Both the position numbers and the translations under genes were made by a program. From positions 248,001-312,000 of the forward strand of contig JAOVVO010000004.1 in assembly GCA_028564675.1 (NCBI GenBank): DNA of 64,000 nt. The letters run 5' to 3'. This document shows, piece by piece, positions 37,400 to 50,620 of the stretch. Every line of letters starts with the position of its first letter. The first letter of the stretch is position 1. The notes beneath the pieces are model-generated. The model was not told the origin of the DNA. It did no database searches and worked only from the letters and a program-made list of their open reading frames with translations. Source of the DNA: Onchocerca lupi (lineage: Eukaryota > Nematoda > Chromadorea > Rhabditida > Onchocercidae).

Positions 37400-40300
37400 T
37401 TATTTGCACTTATTCGTTTTTATATTTTATATCTGCGCTTGATTTCTTTGTATTTTATTTTAATTCCCTTAATTTAACTTTTCAATTGTATTTACAAAAA
37501 TAAAATCAATAGGATCTTGCAATTTAATGTAGAGAAAAACTATGGATTACTTTACTGACTTTTTTTTTGCTTCCGAATAACAAGGAAATTAGAATGACAT
37601 TAATCTCTCTCTTTCTTCTATCAAAGATGCAAAGAGAAATCTAATTCCCACCCGTATTAAAAGATGAGATATATGTTTCAGGCAACATGCTTTTAAGAAA
37701 TCTCATTTATTTTCGTGATAATCTCAAGGAAAATTATTTCATTCTCACATAAAACCTTACTTTTACTATCCTGTGATTATTTGTATCTCTCATAATTGCT
37801 ACTTCTGTTACTGTTATTAGTAGCCTAAATACAATTTATTTTGCTTATGTGTTTCTTTGCAGTGATGAAGTTTTTCTAATTTTCAAAACATATTATTATC
37901 ACATTAATTTCCGGTTCAAATTACTTTGTTATTTTTTAAATGATCATTTCTGTGAAGATAAGTTAAAATGACTCAGTAAATCGAAGATCGAACATTGACT
38001 CAGGCATTCTTGTATTTGTAGCACAGGTTTTGGAGTATATCTCGCGAATAACCATGTTTAGTTGATCTGAGAATGTATTATTAGGTTGTTCTTATGACTG
38101 TCGGAAATTTCCTTTATGGGAAAGTTTTTGAAAGATGAGTAGTATTAATGTTTTTTTTAAATATTGTTTAGAACTCTTGAGAATCCTTACATTTCTTTAA
38201 GTGAGGAATTTAAAGGACAATCAAAGGATTATGAGCCAAATGAACGGTAATTCTAGGTTCCACTTATTTTCATGCACTCATAATTCTGAGGTATGAGGTG
38301 AAGATTGAGATATAGATCACATATAGAGGTAAGTAAAATGGCAGATGATAATATTAAAAAAGATTTTTGTGACAGATTCACTGCAGGCAAAAACTAAATG
38401 TAGTCTGGAGAGGGCATTATTGAAATACATAATTTTGATTCACAGCAAGACGTTCTAGTGGACTGCTTATGTTGTTCAGATGGATGATAGAAAATGGAAG
38501 TTCAAAGTAATCGATTGGAGTTCGGAAGAAAAGAAAAAAAAACATTGTTTGGATTCTTTCTGCATCGAGAATAATTTAAAATGTAAATGATAGGCACGAT
38601 TGGAAAATGACAAATCCAGAATAGAATAAGATATAGTTTCGATTGCAATGGGCACAATGCCTTGTCTCATCAACAATGTCTAAATTACGCTTGGCAGAAA
38701 AAGCATTCTTGGCTGTTGTGCATATAGAGCATCAAAGGTAACACTCAAGGATTTCATTTTATTTGTGCTCAATGACATGTGTATAAATTGTTCACAACAC
38801 TTTAATGGTCTGCAAGCGATTACTGTAGTTGTCCTTCCTTCCTTTCTAGGAGAGGACAACTTTTTGTAAACATCTCTACGTAGCATCAGTTGCACCTTTT
38901 ATCATACTTCTAGCACAATGTATTTTTAGCAAATTCTGATCCATATGATATATTAGGGATCAGCGGTGTCCTTGAGCACCACACTGATGTGAGTAGTGAC
39001 GAATACAGGTTGTATCATTGTAGCCCATACCGATGAAATCATTCAACCTCATTTTGCCTCTTTTATTCTCCATATAAAAGCAGATTGTTTCTATCGCAAC
39101 AGTTTTATTCATTTAAAAGTGTGAGTTGTTCAAATTCAGTTTTATCTGAGAAGGAATGAGACATTAATGCTGCATCAAATTTATTCGCTTCGAATTTTCT
39201 GTACTGTTGTTGAAATGACCGGCTTGCATCTTCTTTATCTATCATTCTTTGTAATAGTAATTCATCAAATTAAACGAAAAATTCTTTTATGTTGCTTTTC
39301 TTGAACAAGAATTTCTTACAGAATGTCATTTTATTATTAAAATATTTACGCTTTCAATGTGACGAGTCAGAAGAAGAAGAAGCAAATCTGTTTTGTTTTT
39401 GTCTTTATTGTATTACTACATACCACAATTATATCTTAAGCATAATGTGACATTCAAACTTTAAAAATTCATTTAACACAACTTATGTTATCCCTAAGCA
39501 TAACATATTTCTGCATTTTCAAACTTAGATTATGGGAAGGATAATAATAGATGGATTTTTGTTTCATTCATAAAAAATTATTCATGAATAAGCAATATAA
39601 AAGCATCCTCAATTATTTCCGAAGATAACTGCTAGCAAATGCATTTAAAGTGATAGTAATCATATCTATTTTGGAAATGCGAGAAAATTGACGTAAATTG
39701 AAGATGATTTGTACTTTTAATGAGGAACCAGTTCATTGTTTTCAATCTTTGTGTAACGGTCTTCTATCTTGCTAATCAGAACAAGATTTATGAAATTGGA
39801 TGAGTTTTCAATTGATCTTAACCAGTTCTTACTTCTCATCTTTCTATTTCACTTCCTTATTTCAGATTACTTACTCACTGAAGAACGATAACTTCTGTTG
39901 TCTTCGTGAATTTCTATGCCAATTAATTGTGTATTTGTTTATTTCATTCAGTCTATATTTTCGTGAAATAAGCAAGAAATTATCCCAAAATCTATGACTA
40001 CCGTATATGTTGTGGCTTGTGGTGCAAAGCAAGCTATAAAGTTAGCAAAAATAACATTTACAAATGTTTCATTGCACTTTGGCTGTTTAAGCATTAACAT
40101 TATTCATGAAAAGATTTGCAGCAATACAATGAGGTGATAAACATATCTGTATATTTACTTAACTAATCACCTACTTTCATTCATGCATACTCTCTTGTCG
40201 ACTTAAACCTTAAAAGTGAACTTTAAGTTCAATTTCCTTATATTTCCTTTCCCATATTGTATAAATACTTGCCGAACCTACATTACCAAAAATTTTATCA

Positions 40301-41152
40301 CAGTGAAAAATTGTTACACAGGATGCCATCACCATGTAATGAATCCTTCTTTCTGGTCTTCAATAGTAAACGTTTATGTTCACGATAATGTACTCATCGA
40401 TCTGTTTATTTGTCGTCCGTTGAATTCATCTCACAAATCATTACATTACTATTCTTTATCTATTTTTTAAATTTCATAAATTTATTCTAAAGAATCACAA
40501 ATGCAGCAAAACAATATAAGTACAGTTCCTTTCTCTAAATGAATTTTATATGTGCAGTTTAATTCTTACCGACAGGTAGAAAATTTTTTTCTGCAACTTG
40601 TTTTTAAGCTCGAAAGTTTCTGCATTTTTTTTCATAACTAAAACTGTTGTTATTTGTTATCAATTATAACAACTATTTGTTTTAAGAAAGGTAAAGATTC
40701 CGTTTCTTAATGTTGCTGTGCAGTTTTGTCATTTTCACTTTTAGTTTTTAATATTTATAGTTTTTTCTTACAGTACATAAAATTATTCCTTACTGCGGAT
40801 TTCATCTAATAGCTGATCTCTCTTTATATTAAAAAAAAAAAAACCGTGGATATGTGAAAATTATTCCGCTACGAAATTTTAATTTCATCTCATTCTTATC
40901 CGAAAATTTCTTGTTTAAACGTGTTTCATTCACAAATGAAGCAATGAAACATCACTCACAAATTATTCGTTTTTTTCAATGATTATTTAAAGTCATAGGG
41001 ACTAAGGTTGAGACGAAAATTTTTTTGGTCTATAAATCTTAAATTCTGATATTATTTCAAGGAAATTCTTGATGAACTATTTAGGCGTGGAAAATTTAAC
41101 AATCTAAGCAGCCATTTTTTGAGTTTCTAGGAAGGATTCGAATAGCGCAGGC
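37400..41152. other. Intergenic
   Basis: The U2SURP 3' UTR occupies the start, with a polyadenylation signal at 37499. Beyond that I see no exon-like conservation, RNA gene or clear repeat, only short chance open frames. The last part should hold the promoter of the small membrane-protein gene; a TTTCTAG acceptor-like site at about 41127-41133 precedes its ATG. Confidence 0.5.
37499..37504 (+). terminator. Polyadenylation signal AATAAA (U2SURP)
   Basis: A canonical AATAAA 100 bases past the U2SURP stop codon. Confidence 0.7.
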
Positions 41153-41881
41153 ATGTCGAATGAAATCAACGTATCGCAACTGTTTTCGGATGTATCGCGT
41201 ACTTTGAATGGATTCAAGAATTTGTTTACATCCTCGCCAAAAGCTGCTGGAGCGGAAGTAGCAGCGCAGTATGATGCCCCTCCTTTATCCAGTATTGCTA
41301 CTGATATTTTTTCGGGCAACGTATGTTTCAAAGCGTGTGGTATGGAAGATATCCAGTTAGCTGCTCAGGTATATTATTTATAATTTACGATTTGATAGGA
41401 GAGAAGAGAAAATCGAAATGAAATATTCGAAGATTGTTGAAATGTAAGGTTTGAAAATAGAAAAGATTTCAGTCTTTTAAAATATGGAACTCTTATCTCT
41501 CTGTTTGATTGCGTTTCAACGAATTGTATTAATTCAAACATTTAAATTAAAAAATTTGGAAGTTTCTTTAAATTTTCAAATAATACCTTCATTCAATGAT
41601 TACTATTATCTGTGATAATCTTTCAATCATTTTTTGAGCAAGCTGCTGAATTATTCATTACTCTGCGGTATTGCATCATTACACTAACAATATTCGTCAT
41701 TATTTGTATGATTTTGCTTTCCATGGCTCTCGGTTGGTACCTGATCAAGACAACGCTAATTTTTGATGGACGTTCCGGATTACCTATCGGAACTGCATTC
41801 AGTGGAACATCTGTGTTCAGTCGTAATCATTATCAGAAAACTCAATCACTAAATCCAACGGAAGAAAGTCTGAAGAAATGA
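41153..41881 (+). CDS. Unrecognised small single-pass membrane protein
   Basis: Two exons, 41153-41368 and 41639-41881 (TGA), join in phase 0 to give 152 aa. The N-terminal half (MSNEINVSQLFSDVSRTLNG onward) is soluble and polar with no signal peptide. One strong hydrophobic span in exon 2 (CIITLTIFVIICMILLSMAL) is followed by a short basic, Ser-rich tail ending EESLKK. The tail contains SGLPIGTAFSGTSVFSRNHY. The intron acceptor is a slightly unusual TTTTTGAG. TTTCTAG about 20 bases before the ATG could be a spliced-leader site, and AATAAA follows the stop by 18 bases, so the unit looks like a complete compact gene. I do not recognise the family and infer no function beyond a membrane anchor. 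Confidence 0.7.
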
Positions 41882-41898
41882 TATTCGCTAATTTATTG

Positions 41899-41904
41899 AA
41901 TAAA
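41899..41904 (+). terminator. Polyadenylation signal AATAAA
   Basis: AATAAA lies 18 bases after the stop of the small membrane-protein gene. Confidence 0.7.
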
Positions 41905-43170
41905 AAAATAGCAGGATATGTTGAGAATTTTTTAATTTTGAAATTTTTTTATAAATTATGTGAAGAATGCATAAAATGTTGCTGATTTTAGAATCGGTGG
42001 ATGGATTTGTAGACTTGAACTGAAGATACTGTTTGCTGAGGTTGATTTTATCAAATTATGAGGAGAACATGCATTTAATGATGTTATTTTAAAAATGTAT
42101 CTAATATGAATGAAAATCATAATCGATAAAATATAATTTGAAGATAAAAAATTTTTCGCAATTGATTAGTGGAAAATCATACTGTTCACCATAGATCAAC
42201 CCGATGATGATTTCATTGTCGGAATGTTATGTTTCTTACGGACGAAAGCTTTTAACATTTGCGTATTACAAGCTTTTGTTCTCAAGTATCAATTTACTCA
42301 TAATTATCTTATCACTAATCAGGATGCATTTAACAGGATGCAATCATTTGTTTTGTGTCCATTTATTATCTTAAATACTATTCATGTCAACTTGGACTAA
42401 AGAAGGTGTATTTTTTTGACGAGTTAATGAAATTAAAAGTTATAAGACCTGGAATTTCCTAACTAAATATTTTCAAAAATACATTCCATTTCCGATATTA
42501 TATGTTGTTGTTCTATTATTTCCAATTACGTATGAAAATACTGAATTCATTCCAAAAAAAATTTCGCAAAAACAGATGGCATATATGCTGCTGATATCAT
42601 ACCCTTTCCCATTCAATAATAAATAATCGAATAAAAAGCAAGTAGAAATGCTGATAAACTTCCTACCATCATTTTTTCACTGCCGACATAATTTCATATT
42701 AAAAGTCTTAAGAAGTACAACCAGTAACAACAGTGAAGAAGCCTTGTGCAAAAGATAGACAAATCAAAACTTTTCATTTTCTAATTTATATCAAAAGTGT
42801 GAGAAAATCCTTCCAAAATGATATTTGTAATTTTCATAGGATTTAGCCAAAACTCAAACTGAAGTTCATATTTTCGTTATATCTCTGACGCTGTATCATC
42901 CAATTCTACAAATGTTTCTTTCGACATTTACATAATTAAAGTGTGGTTATGGAGTAGGTTATAAAATACCCGTTTTGAACACTACTCAGCAAGGAGTTGC
43001 AAGAATTTGCAACATTATCATCGCATAGAACGATAGTGTCAAGATTTTAAAAAACAATAAGGATGAATAAACATAAAGCACATATTCTTTGGAGAGATAA
43101 TATATTGCCAGAAATCGTTTAAGAATTATTTGAAAATTTGAAACTTAATATAGTTGAGATCACAGCAAAT

Positions 43171-43461
43171 TCACGTTGGATCTGTTTTGTTCTGAGCCAT
43201 CTTTTTCACCTTCATCAAAAGTTTTCTTGGAGGTCGATTCTCAGTTTCCCACGAATGTTGATGCATGAAGTTCATTTTTTGCTTGAAGACAAACAACTGC
43301 AACTGCGAAAAATATTTTCTGCTGTATCTAGACGGATCTATTATGTCATTAAAATTATTAGTGTGGGAATTGTGGCGAAATTCGAAAGATGTTACTAGTT
43401 GTATATAGATAGGAATCTCTAAAGGCCAAATAGCGAGGAGATGTTGACGAAAACTATGCAA
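43171..43461 (-). mobile_element. Possible decayed BEL/Pao-type retrotransposon fragment
   Basis: A 97-codon minus-strand frame contains NNFNDIIDPSRYSRKYFSQL and then FVFKQK. This is faintly like the stretch before the integrase domain of BEL/Pao polyproteins (usually an acidic residue, Arg-Tyr/Phe-Ser, then a Leu-rich helix). No reverse transcriptase, protease or zinc-binding HHCC motif is visible nearby, so at best it is a fossil. Chance resemblance is quite possible. Confidence 0.25.
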
Positions 43462-43939
43462 TCATAATGAACAGGAGATATTAAAGGTCAAATAGTGCCA
43501 AAACAATTATTTTAAATAAGGAGCACTAAATATCAAGTGAAGCGACATAGTTTCAAAAAGACAATAAACATCTTTGCCACCAAAACGCTTCGATTCACAG
43601 ACAAACGAAGTGCGATCGATAAATCACGAGGCGAAACGTTGTAGATCAATAAGGAGGAGGAATCTCGGGAGGATTTAAAAGGTCAGGATTTTGGAAGAGG
43701 AGTTCAAGTTCGATAGAGTTCGACAGTTTCAGTAGCACCATTTTGACGCAATTCAACGGCAGCAGAAGCCACAGTTCAGATCAATACGAGTGACAATTCA
43801 GTAGGAGCATCCGTAATGGTGAAGCGAAGAAAAAATAACAATTATAAGGGATACGACAGCGTAGTAAGCATTTAGAGATTGTTGGTACTTTCTGATTATT
43901 TACTGCGTATTATTCATTTAATCCTTATCATTGTATAAG

Positions 43940-43963
43940 CACGATATTGTGTATAATATCGTG
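43940..43963. repeat. Perfect 9-bp palindrome, 6-base loop
   Basis: CACGATATT, loop GTGTAT, AATATCGTG. It lies in the G+C-richer intergenic island. Confidence 0.85.
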
Positions 43964-46900
43964 TAAACCCCAGTAAAGCCTATTGCTGACCTAATCGAGT
44001 CACAATAGCAAGAAGAAACAATCTCCAGTCCAACCAGATCACAAACCAAATTATACAATTCGACCAGAATTTTCTTTCCAACAAGAATTAAAGTTTTAAG
44101 TTTTGGATAACTCTACTGCTCGATTAGGAGCTGTCATGACTAACATCTCACATTCATTATTTTGTCCATTAAGGAAAGCTTCGATTCCTATGCTTTCATT
44201 AGCAATCATGTTTTTTTTCTTGCTTTTTTTTTTTTTGCAGATCACTATTTTTAACAAGAAAATATATACAACCTTCGAAGAATGAAATAAAATATATTAC
44301 GGCTACTTCTGTTGTTATTGTTGGCAGATGTCCTTTCGAACACCGAGCATATTTTGCAAAAAAAGTGCAGAATTGCTTGGCTAACCATCATAGGCGGCAA
44401 TGTTCGGTTTTCACTCATCGCTCTCATTAACTGTCACCCCAACAATCGAGTACTGTCACTTGCACATCGCAAAGATATATACAATGCAATACACTTCATT
44501 AGCGTGGTATTTCCAGAGGCATGAAAAGCATCTTTAACTATCATGCTATCGACAGAAAACAAAGATCGGATCACCTTAGAGATCATGAACCTATAATCCA
44601 AATGTAGAAATAGACCGATCTCAACAGCGAAAGACACTCCTGAAACAATCAATTCAATTATTTTCACGCATACCGCATCACACATACCACGCTTAGAATC
44701 TTGTGTTAAAGGCAAGGGACGACCGAAGTTTCATAGCGACAACAATAGTGGCTGCGGTGGTCTGCGTCGAGGTATGCTACTTTGAAGTGAAGGATTACAT
44801 GACGGAAGATGAATATTGTGTTGTTTAGATGCATCATGTCCATGATCTTCTCCCATTTGTAGCGGTATTGTGCGCCTGTGTCATCCGAATGTGATGCGAT
44901 CGAATGTCATGCGATGATACGAGTCGATGTGGTGCGATTATTCCTTTCCTTCAGGAACTTTAGAAAATTTCTTTTTCATAAATTGGATATTAAATTAAAT
45001 ATTTTTTCATCGAGACAATTTGTCAGCATTGTATTAGGGACTGTATGGTAAAGGATAGAAATGATATCAGTTTTTACCACTCTTTATCATACAAATAAAC
45101 AGTATAGGTTAAATCATAGAAAGACTTTCATCTCATATTGTGTATTGTATTTTGACTTTAAATTCAGAAATCCATTTTAACCGGCTATTGAAGCTTCTTT
45201 CATGATTCGTAGGATTTAAAGTTCATGGGGAGATACTGTTTCTAGAAGTATATGAATTTTAGTGTATCAAGTTTGCATCAAGTATGATGCGATTTCAATC
45301 AATATTATATTGTAGAACAGGGTTGAAATTGCGTTCAAGAACGCCAGCAGAGAGTCAAGGACGATTCAGAAAGATGCTCTAATCATTATTACTGCCTAAT
45401 AGTTTCTGATTGCATATCTCTTTATTCTTGAACGAGTTTAGATTGTTATCAAATGGCGCAGAAAAAGATATTCAAATATTCAGTTTATTTTCTGCAATGG
45501 AATAATTTTACTTCATGTTTTCTTAGTTGATAATATTACAAGAATCAGCTAGAAAGCATCGGAAGTTGCTTCCTAATGTTTCATTTGAGAAGGAAGTTTA
45601 GTGACAACAATGGAGACGTTATGATTTACTAGATAAAAATAACGTCATACACAGCGACCATTTTCTCGAACCTTTTTCTCGCAAATTGCCACTCATTCTT
45701 TATTTGTCATCAAAAACGATTATACTCCACTGACTTCGATGTTATTTAGGAATAATGTATATGACTTTCTTAAAGGTATGCGATCTGTCTGCTTACGCAA
45801 ATTTGTATTCTTTCCTATGTTCTATTTCTTTTACGACCGGGTTTTCTATTAAAAGTTCAAGTTTCGAGTTGTTTAATTCGTTTACTTTCTCTGTAGTTTA
45901 ATCATTTTTAAACACTAGCTTTACACGCAATTTGTAGGAACTAGGTGTAGTGGTATTTTTTACTACACAGTTTAATCAATTGTTACATTTATCGGTGAAA
46001 ATAGTTATTCAACGTGCATATATAGAAACTATTATTTTTAGTAATTGAGTTATATGCTTTAAATATTATGAACTTTACCAATTTCATAATATTTCTAAAA
46101 AATAGTAGAATTATTTTGGGGATCATAGTATTCGTAGAAGATTGAGATGGATCTAAATTTCGTTCATAATAATAACTGCAACTGTCTGAAATATTTCAAA
46201 TAAATTTGAGATAGGAAGTGTTTTATTGCGCTCGAAAACGATTGCTTAATATCCCGATTTGTTAAATATTAGAAGTAATTCATCAGAAAATTATAAAAGA
46301 AAAGTTTTCTACTCTTTTTTTATGTTGTTTATGTACAAAAAACTCCTCTGAACATTCTTTACGGATATTCATATTTTTATTGATATACATTAATTACTGT
46401 TAGTCAGAACGGCACTTTTCACTCACGACTAATCATTATTTGCCGATTGATTGATTTCTCTATTCACCCATATGTTTTTGTTTCTATAACATTAAGTAAT
46501 ACACTATAACACACTTTTCGTATTTGATGATTATAGATCCCTTCTTGTTCTATATTTATATTTTGATTCTTCCTCTTCTTTCTTTTCTGATCGGTTCATT
46601 TTTTGAATTTTTCAAATTTCTATTCAATCGTCACTATTTTTACAACAGATTTGGTTTTTAGAGAATTTTTCGTATCGAAAAAATGAATCGATTACAAAAT
46701 CCCACCTCTTGAGTATGATCATTAATCATAAGTTAAGCGACCAAAATTTCCCGCTTTTCTCGTGTTTTATCGATCTTTTCTGTATTTTTGGTGTATTCAG
46801 AGTCTTGTCCCGTATAACTAGATGATATAGAGGAAGAGAAATAGCCATACTTGTTTACAAAGATGATAGTTATAATTGTCTTCATCTTTCATAAATTCGA

Positions 46901-47769
46901 TTTGAAGTATTCTATCAGTGGTTATTCGATAGTAAAAAAGACTTCTGGAAAAATTTAGTGAAATACTTATGAAGTTTTGTTATACTGAGGAAGTACGGGC
47001 TTTATTTCATTTAAGTTTTAGTATTTCTGTTGCGTTTTTATTTATACTTGATTTTTTTAAAATATCAATCTTGAAGCTTACTTTATGCAAAGATACTCTT
47101 CATACATAATGGATTAAAGAAGATTTCAATTATTTTGCAGCTTTGAAATATTTTTTCCTGTTTTTATTTAGGCATTTTAAGTTATTGCTTACTTCATCTG
47201 AAATTCATTTAGGAAATAGAATGATCACCAAAAAAAAAAAAAGAAAAGAAATGTTGAAAGTACAAAGTGTTTCCAGTTTTTATTCTTTATTGCTTTAAAC
47301 AAGCTTTTCCTGGTGATAATAAATCATTATAACTGTGGGTGTAAATGCACATTCTTTTTTGTGTTTAAGCGTTTTTTGAAAATTCCGAAAAACGTTCCAC
47401 TATTATCCATTATTTCTCTTAATCACATGGATAATTTGTCCCTCTTTTGAGATAGATATCATTCGTCTCTATGGCTATTCTAAACTTATTTGTCACCATT
47501 CTTCGACTTTTTTTTCTCTTCGACCTCAATGTGTTATTCTTCATTTGAGCAGTAATGATTTTTATATTTATGTTGTTTGATATATTTAGTTCAACAAAAG
47601 GCTTGAAGGTTCCTAGTTCATATTGTCAAAATAATATTATCTCAATGATTATATTTGATCAAAGTCGTACAATATTTTTTAGTAATACTTAGCGTTCTTG
47701 GTGTATTTTCTTATTTTCAAATTTTGAATTTTCAAAAAATTTTCGACTTTTAGCTTTTATTGTTTTACA

Positions 47770-50620
47770 ATGCCCTTGCCATTGTTTGGCAAATCGCACA
47801 AATCACCACCGGATATCGTTAGGAATTTGAAGGACTCACTGACACAACTGGAAAGATTGGAACGAGGGGATAAAAAAAATGAAAAAGTTGCGGAAGAAGT
47901 GAGCAAATCATTACAGGCAATCAAAGGTATCATTTATGGACAAGAGAGTCAAGAGCCAAATATGGAACAGGTTAATTTCTTTCATAATTTGTTGGAAAGT
48001 TCTTCCCTGACTTAGCGCTGATTCTGTGATTATTTAAAGAGAAATTTTGCTTCCTTTTTTTTTGCATTTCCTTCTTGACATAAATCCAAAATATATGAGT
48101 TCTTTCAGGATCTCAATAGTTTTAAAAAAATTTTCATTTATATTTGTCCTAACAAAAAAAAAAAAAAAAGTTTCATTTATATTTGTCCTAACAAAATACG
48201 ATTTCTTGGTTAAAGTTGTTAGCATTCAAGTGTTTGTTTAGTACTAATGGTAAGGAGTCCGAATTGAAGATCGGATGATTGAAATCAGAGAAATCGTGAT
48301 GCCAGTCTTACGCTCAAAAATGAATAATTTTTACAGGTAGCGCAATTGGCTCAAGAAGCATACAATTCATCCATTCTTCCAATGCTCATTCAGAACTTGG
48401 TAAAGCTTGATTTTGAAGCAAAAAAAGATGTTGCACAAATTTTCAACAATCTTCTGCGGCGACAGATTGGAACACGTTCACCAACGGTAGAATATGTACA
48501 TACACGACCGCAAATTCTTGAAGCACTTGTCAAAGGGTAAGCTTTTGATTCTGTCATTTCGAATATTACTGATGAAATTAATCAAACTGTATGAAGTATA
48601 CCGTTGATCGCAAGCGTATAAGGCCATAAATATATTAATCAGAGAAAAAAAGAGGCGAAATAGCTACAGAAATAAGCATTCTTTTGAAGAATGCAGAAAA
48701 CGGATTTTTCTTGTAAATAACAAATTTTCTCAATGTAATAAATATTTGCCTATACTTGGCCGAAATTTGCACCGTGGATAGAATGTTTTGTCATTTAAGC
48801 ACGAAGTTAATATAGCACTGAGAGATTCAAGACGAAAATAGAATTGAAAACTATTAGATATTGTTTTTGTCTTAAGTTACAATCTTATATGAACAGAGGC
48901 AAAAAGGATATATTTTTGTTCAATAGAGAATATAGAGTGAGAAAAAAGAAAATAATATGGTTTTACACTGTTTGGAAACTCATCATTATAGTTTATTAAG
49001 ATTATTGATGTTTCTTTCTATCAGTAAATTCTATGAATTGATTACGTAATTTCTGATCCATAAGCGTCTTTCTACTGCAGATATGAAACTCCTGAAATAG
49101 CTGTCACTTGTGGCAGTATGCTAAGAGAATGTATTCGGCATGAAAATCTTGCGAAATTGGTTCTTTATGGCAATGATTTTTATAAATTCTTCAATTATGT
49201 TGAAGTTAGTTTTCTACTTCTACGAGAAAACTGCCTTTATTATTGACTGATAATTTGTAACGTTTCAAATTATAAGCTTCTGGTTGGTAATTTTCTAATC
49301 GGTAAAGGATAATAATCGAAAATTGGATGATTTTCATATACTATTACGTGCTTGTAAGCGAATAGATTCCATGTATTGAGACTTTAATAAAATCCTTTTT
49401 CATTATTTCAATACTGATAATAAGTAATACATGAGCATAATATTTTATTTGGAAATCATGAAAAATTTGACAAAAACTTGCTCTATTTATTAATACGGAA
49501 ACCGTGAGTATTATAAATGAAATAATTTGTGAATGATATTATTCAGCCGTTTGAGCATACTAAACTATCTTTTGTGAGACGGTTTGTCTCGGCAACTGAC
49601 TATTGGAATTTCAAGTAAGATAGTTTCACTCATGAAATGAAGTTTCTAATTATTTATTAATTTGATTTCCAAACTATCTTTTTGTTTCAGGTGTCTACTT
49701 TTGATATTGCATCAGACGCATTTTCGACATTTAAAGAATTAGTCACGAGACATAAGGCAGTTTGTGCTGAATTTCTAGATAGCAAATACGATGAATTTTT
49801 CCAGTCTTATCAAAATTTATTGAATTCAGAAAATTATGTTACGAGAAGACAGTCTTTGAAGGTTTATATTCTTGTGATGTTATTAGCATAATTGTCAATA
49901 ATTTATTATGAAGTTTCAGAGAAATATTTTGATCAATGAAAAAATTAGTCTGTTTCGTAGTTTTATATATTTTTCAGTTGTTAGGCGAATTATTGTTGGA
50001 TCGTCACAATTTTAATATAATGACGAGATATATCAATAATGCAGACAATCTCAAGCTCATGATGAATATGCTCAAGGAGAAAAGTCGTAGTATACAGTTC
50101 GAAGCGTTTCATGTTTTCAAGGTTACCCTTACTGTTTTCAATAATTTTAATTTATTAAGCAATCTTTTGTTCTCCAGTGGATATGATTTAAAATTTTAAA
50201 TGACATTTCATCAAACGAGCTATCTGTTCTTCACCTAAAGCTCGTAAGATTGAACTTGTGCTTCTACGTAGAGCAGATTCAAAATCGTTCTCAAGAATTA
50301 GTCAGATCCAGAAATTAAAAAATCGAAATCGAAACACTTTAATCATCTATAACTTGTTATATACATTATTTTATTATTAATATAGTCATGATCAATGACG
50401 AATAAATTATGTCTATTAGTTACAGACAGATTGAATCTCAGTTTTCCAGGTTTTTGTGGCAAATCCGAACAAATCGAAAGCTGTTGCTGATATTTTACTA
50501 AGGAATAAAGAGAAACTGGTCGAATTTCTTACTAATTTCCACACGGATCGTACAGAAGACGAGCAGTTCAATGACGAGAAAGCTTATCTCATTAAACAAA
50601 TACAGGATATGAAAGCATGA
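47770..50620 (+). CDS. MO25/CAB39 scaffold protein
   Basis: Exons 47770-47970, 48337-48536, 49081-49204, 49691-49861, 49978-50121, 50450-50620 (TGA) join to 1011 nt, 336 aa, the normal MO25 length. The sequence is recognisable throughout: MPLPLFGKSHKSPPDIVRNL, GTRSPTVEYVHTRPQIL, CGSMLRECIRHENLAK, FDIASDAFSTFKELVTRHK, FQSYQNLLNSENYVTRRQSL, LLLDRHNFNIMTRYI, and VFVANPNKSKAVADILLRNK. MO25 is a cytosolic armadillo-like helical-repeat protein. It binds STRAD and activates LKB1 (PAR-4 in nematodes), and it also activates germinal-centre kinases. C. elegans has several mop-25 paralogues; I cannot say which one this matches best. All splice sites are GT-AG. Confidence 0.96.
48132..48196. repeat. 26-bp direct repeat flanking a poly-A run
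   Basis: TTTCATTTATATTTGTCCTA plus ACAAAA occurs exactly at 48132-48157 and 48171-48196, separated by more A and a G. It is in MO25 intron 1 (47971-48336). Confidence 0.9.

Larger units (their letters stand above)
41882..47769. other. Large intergenic region
   Basis: Nearly 6 kb with no gene I can support. The portion 43400-44850 is visibly richer in G+C than its surroundings and contains the possible retrotransposon fragment and the palindrome listed separately. The rest is A+T-rich with homopolymer runs. The last part should hold the MO25 promoter; a TTTTAG acceptor-like site lies about 16 bases before its ATG. Confidence 0.5.

Noticed and set aside
44312..44715. Overlapping open frames on both strands (70 and 93 codons)
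   Set aside because: No recognisable motif and no splice partners. Kept only as part of the island finding, not as genes.
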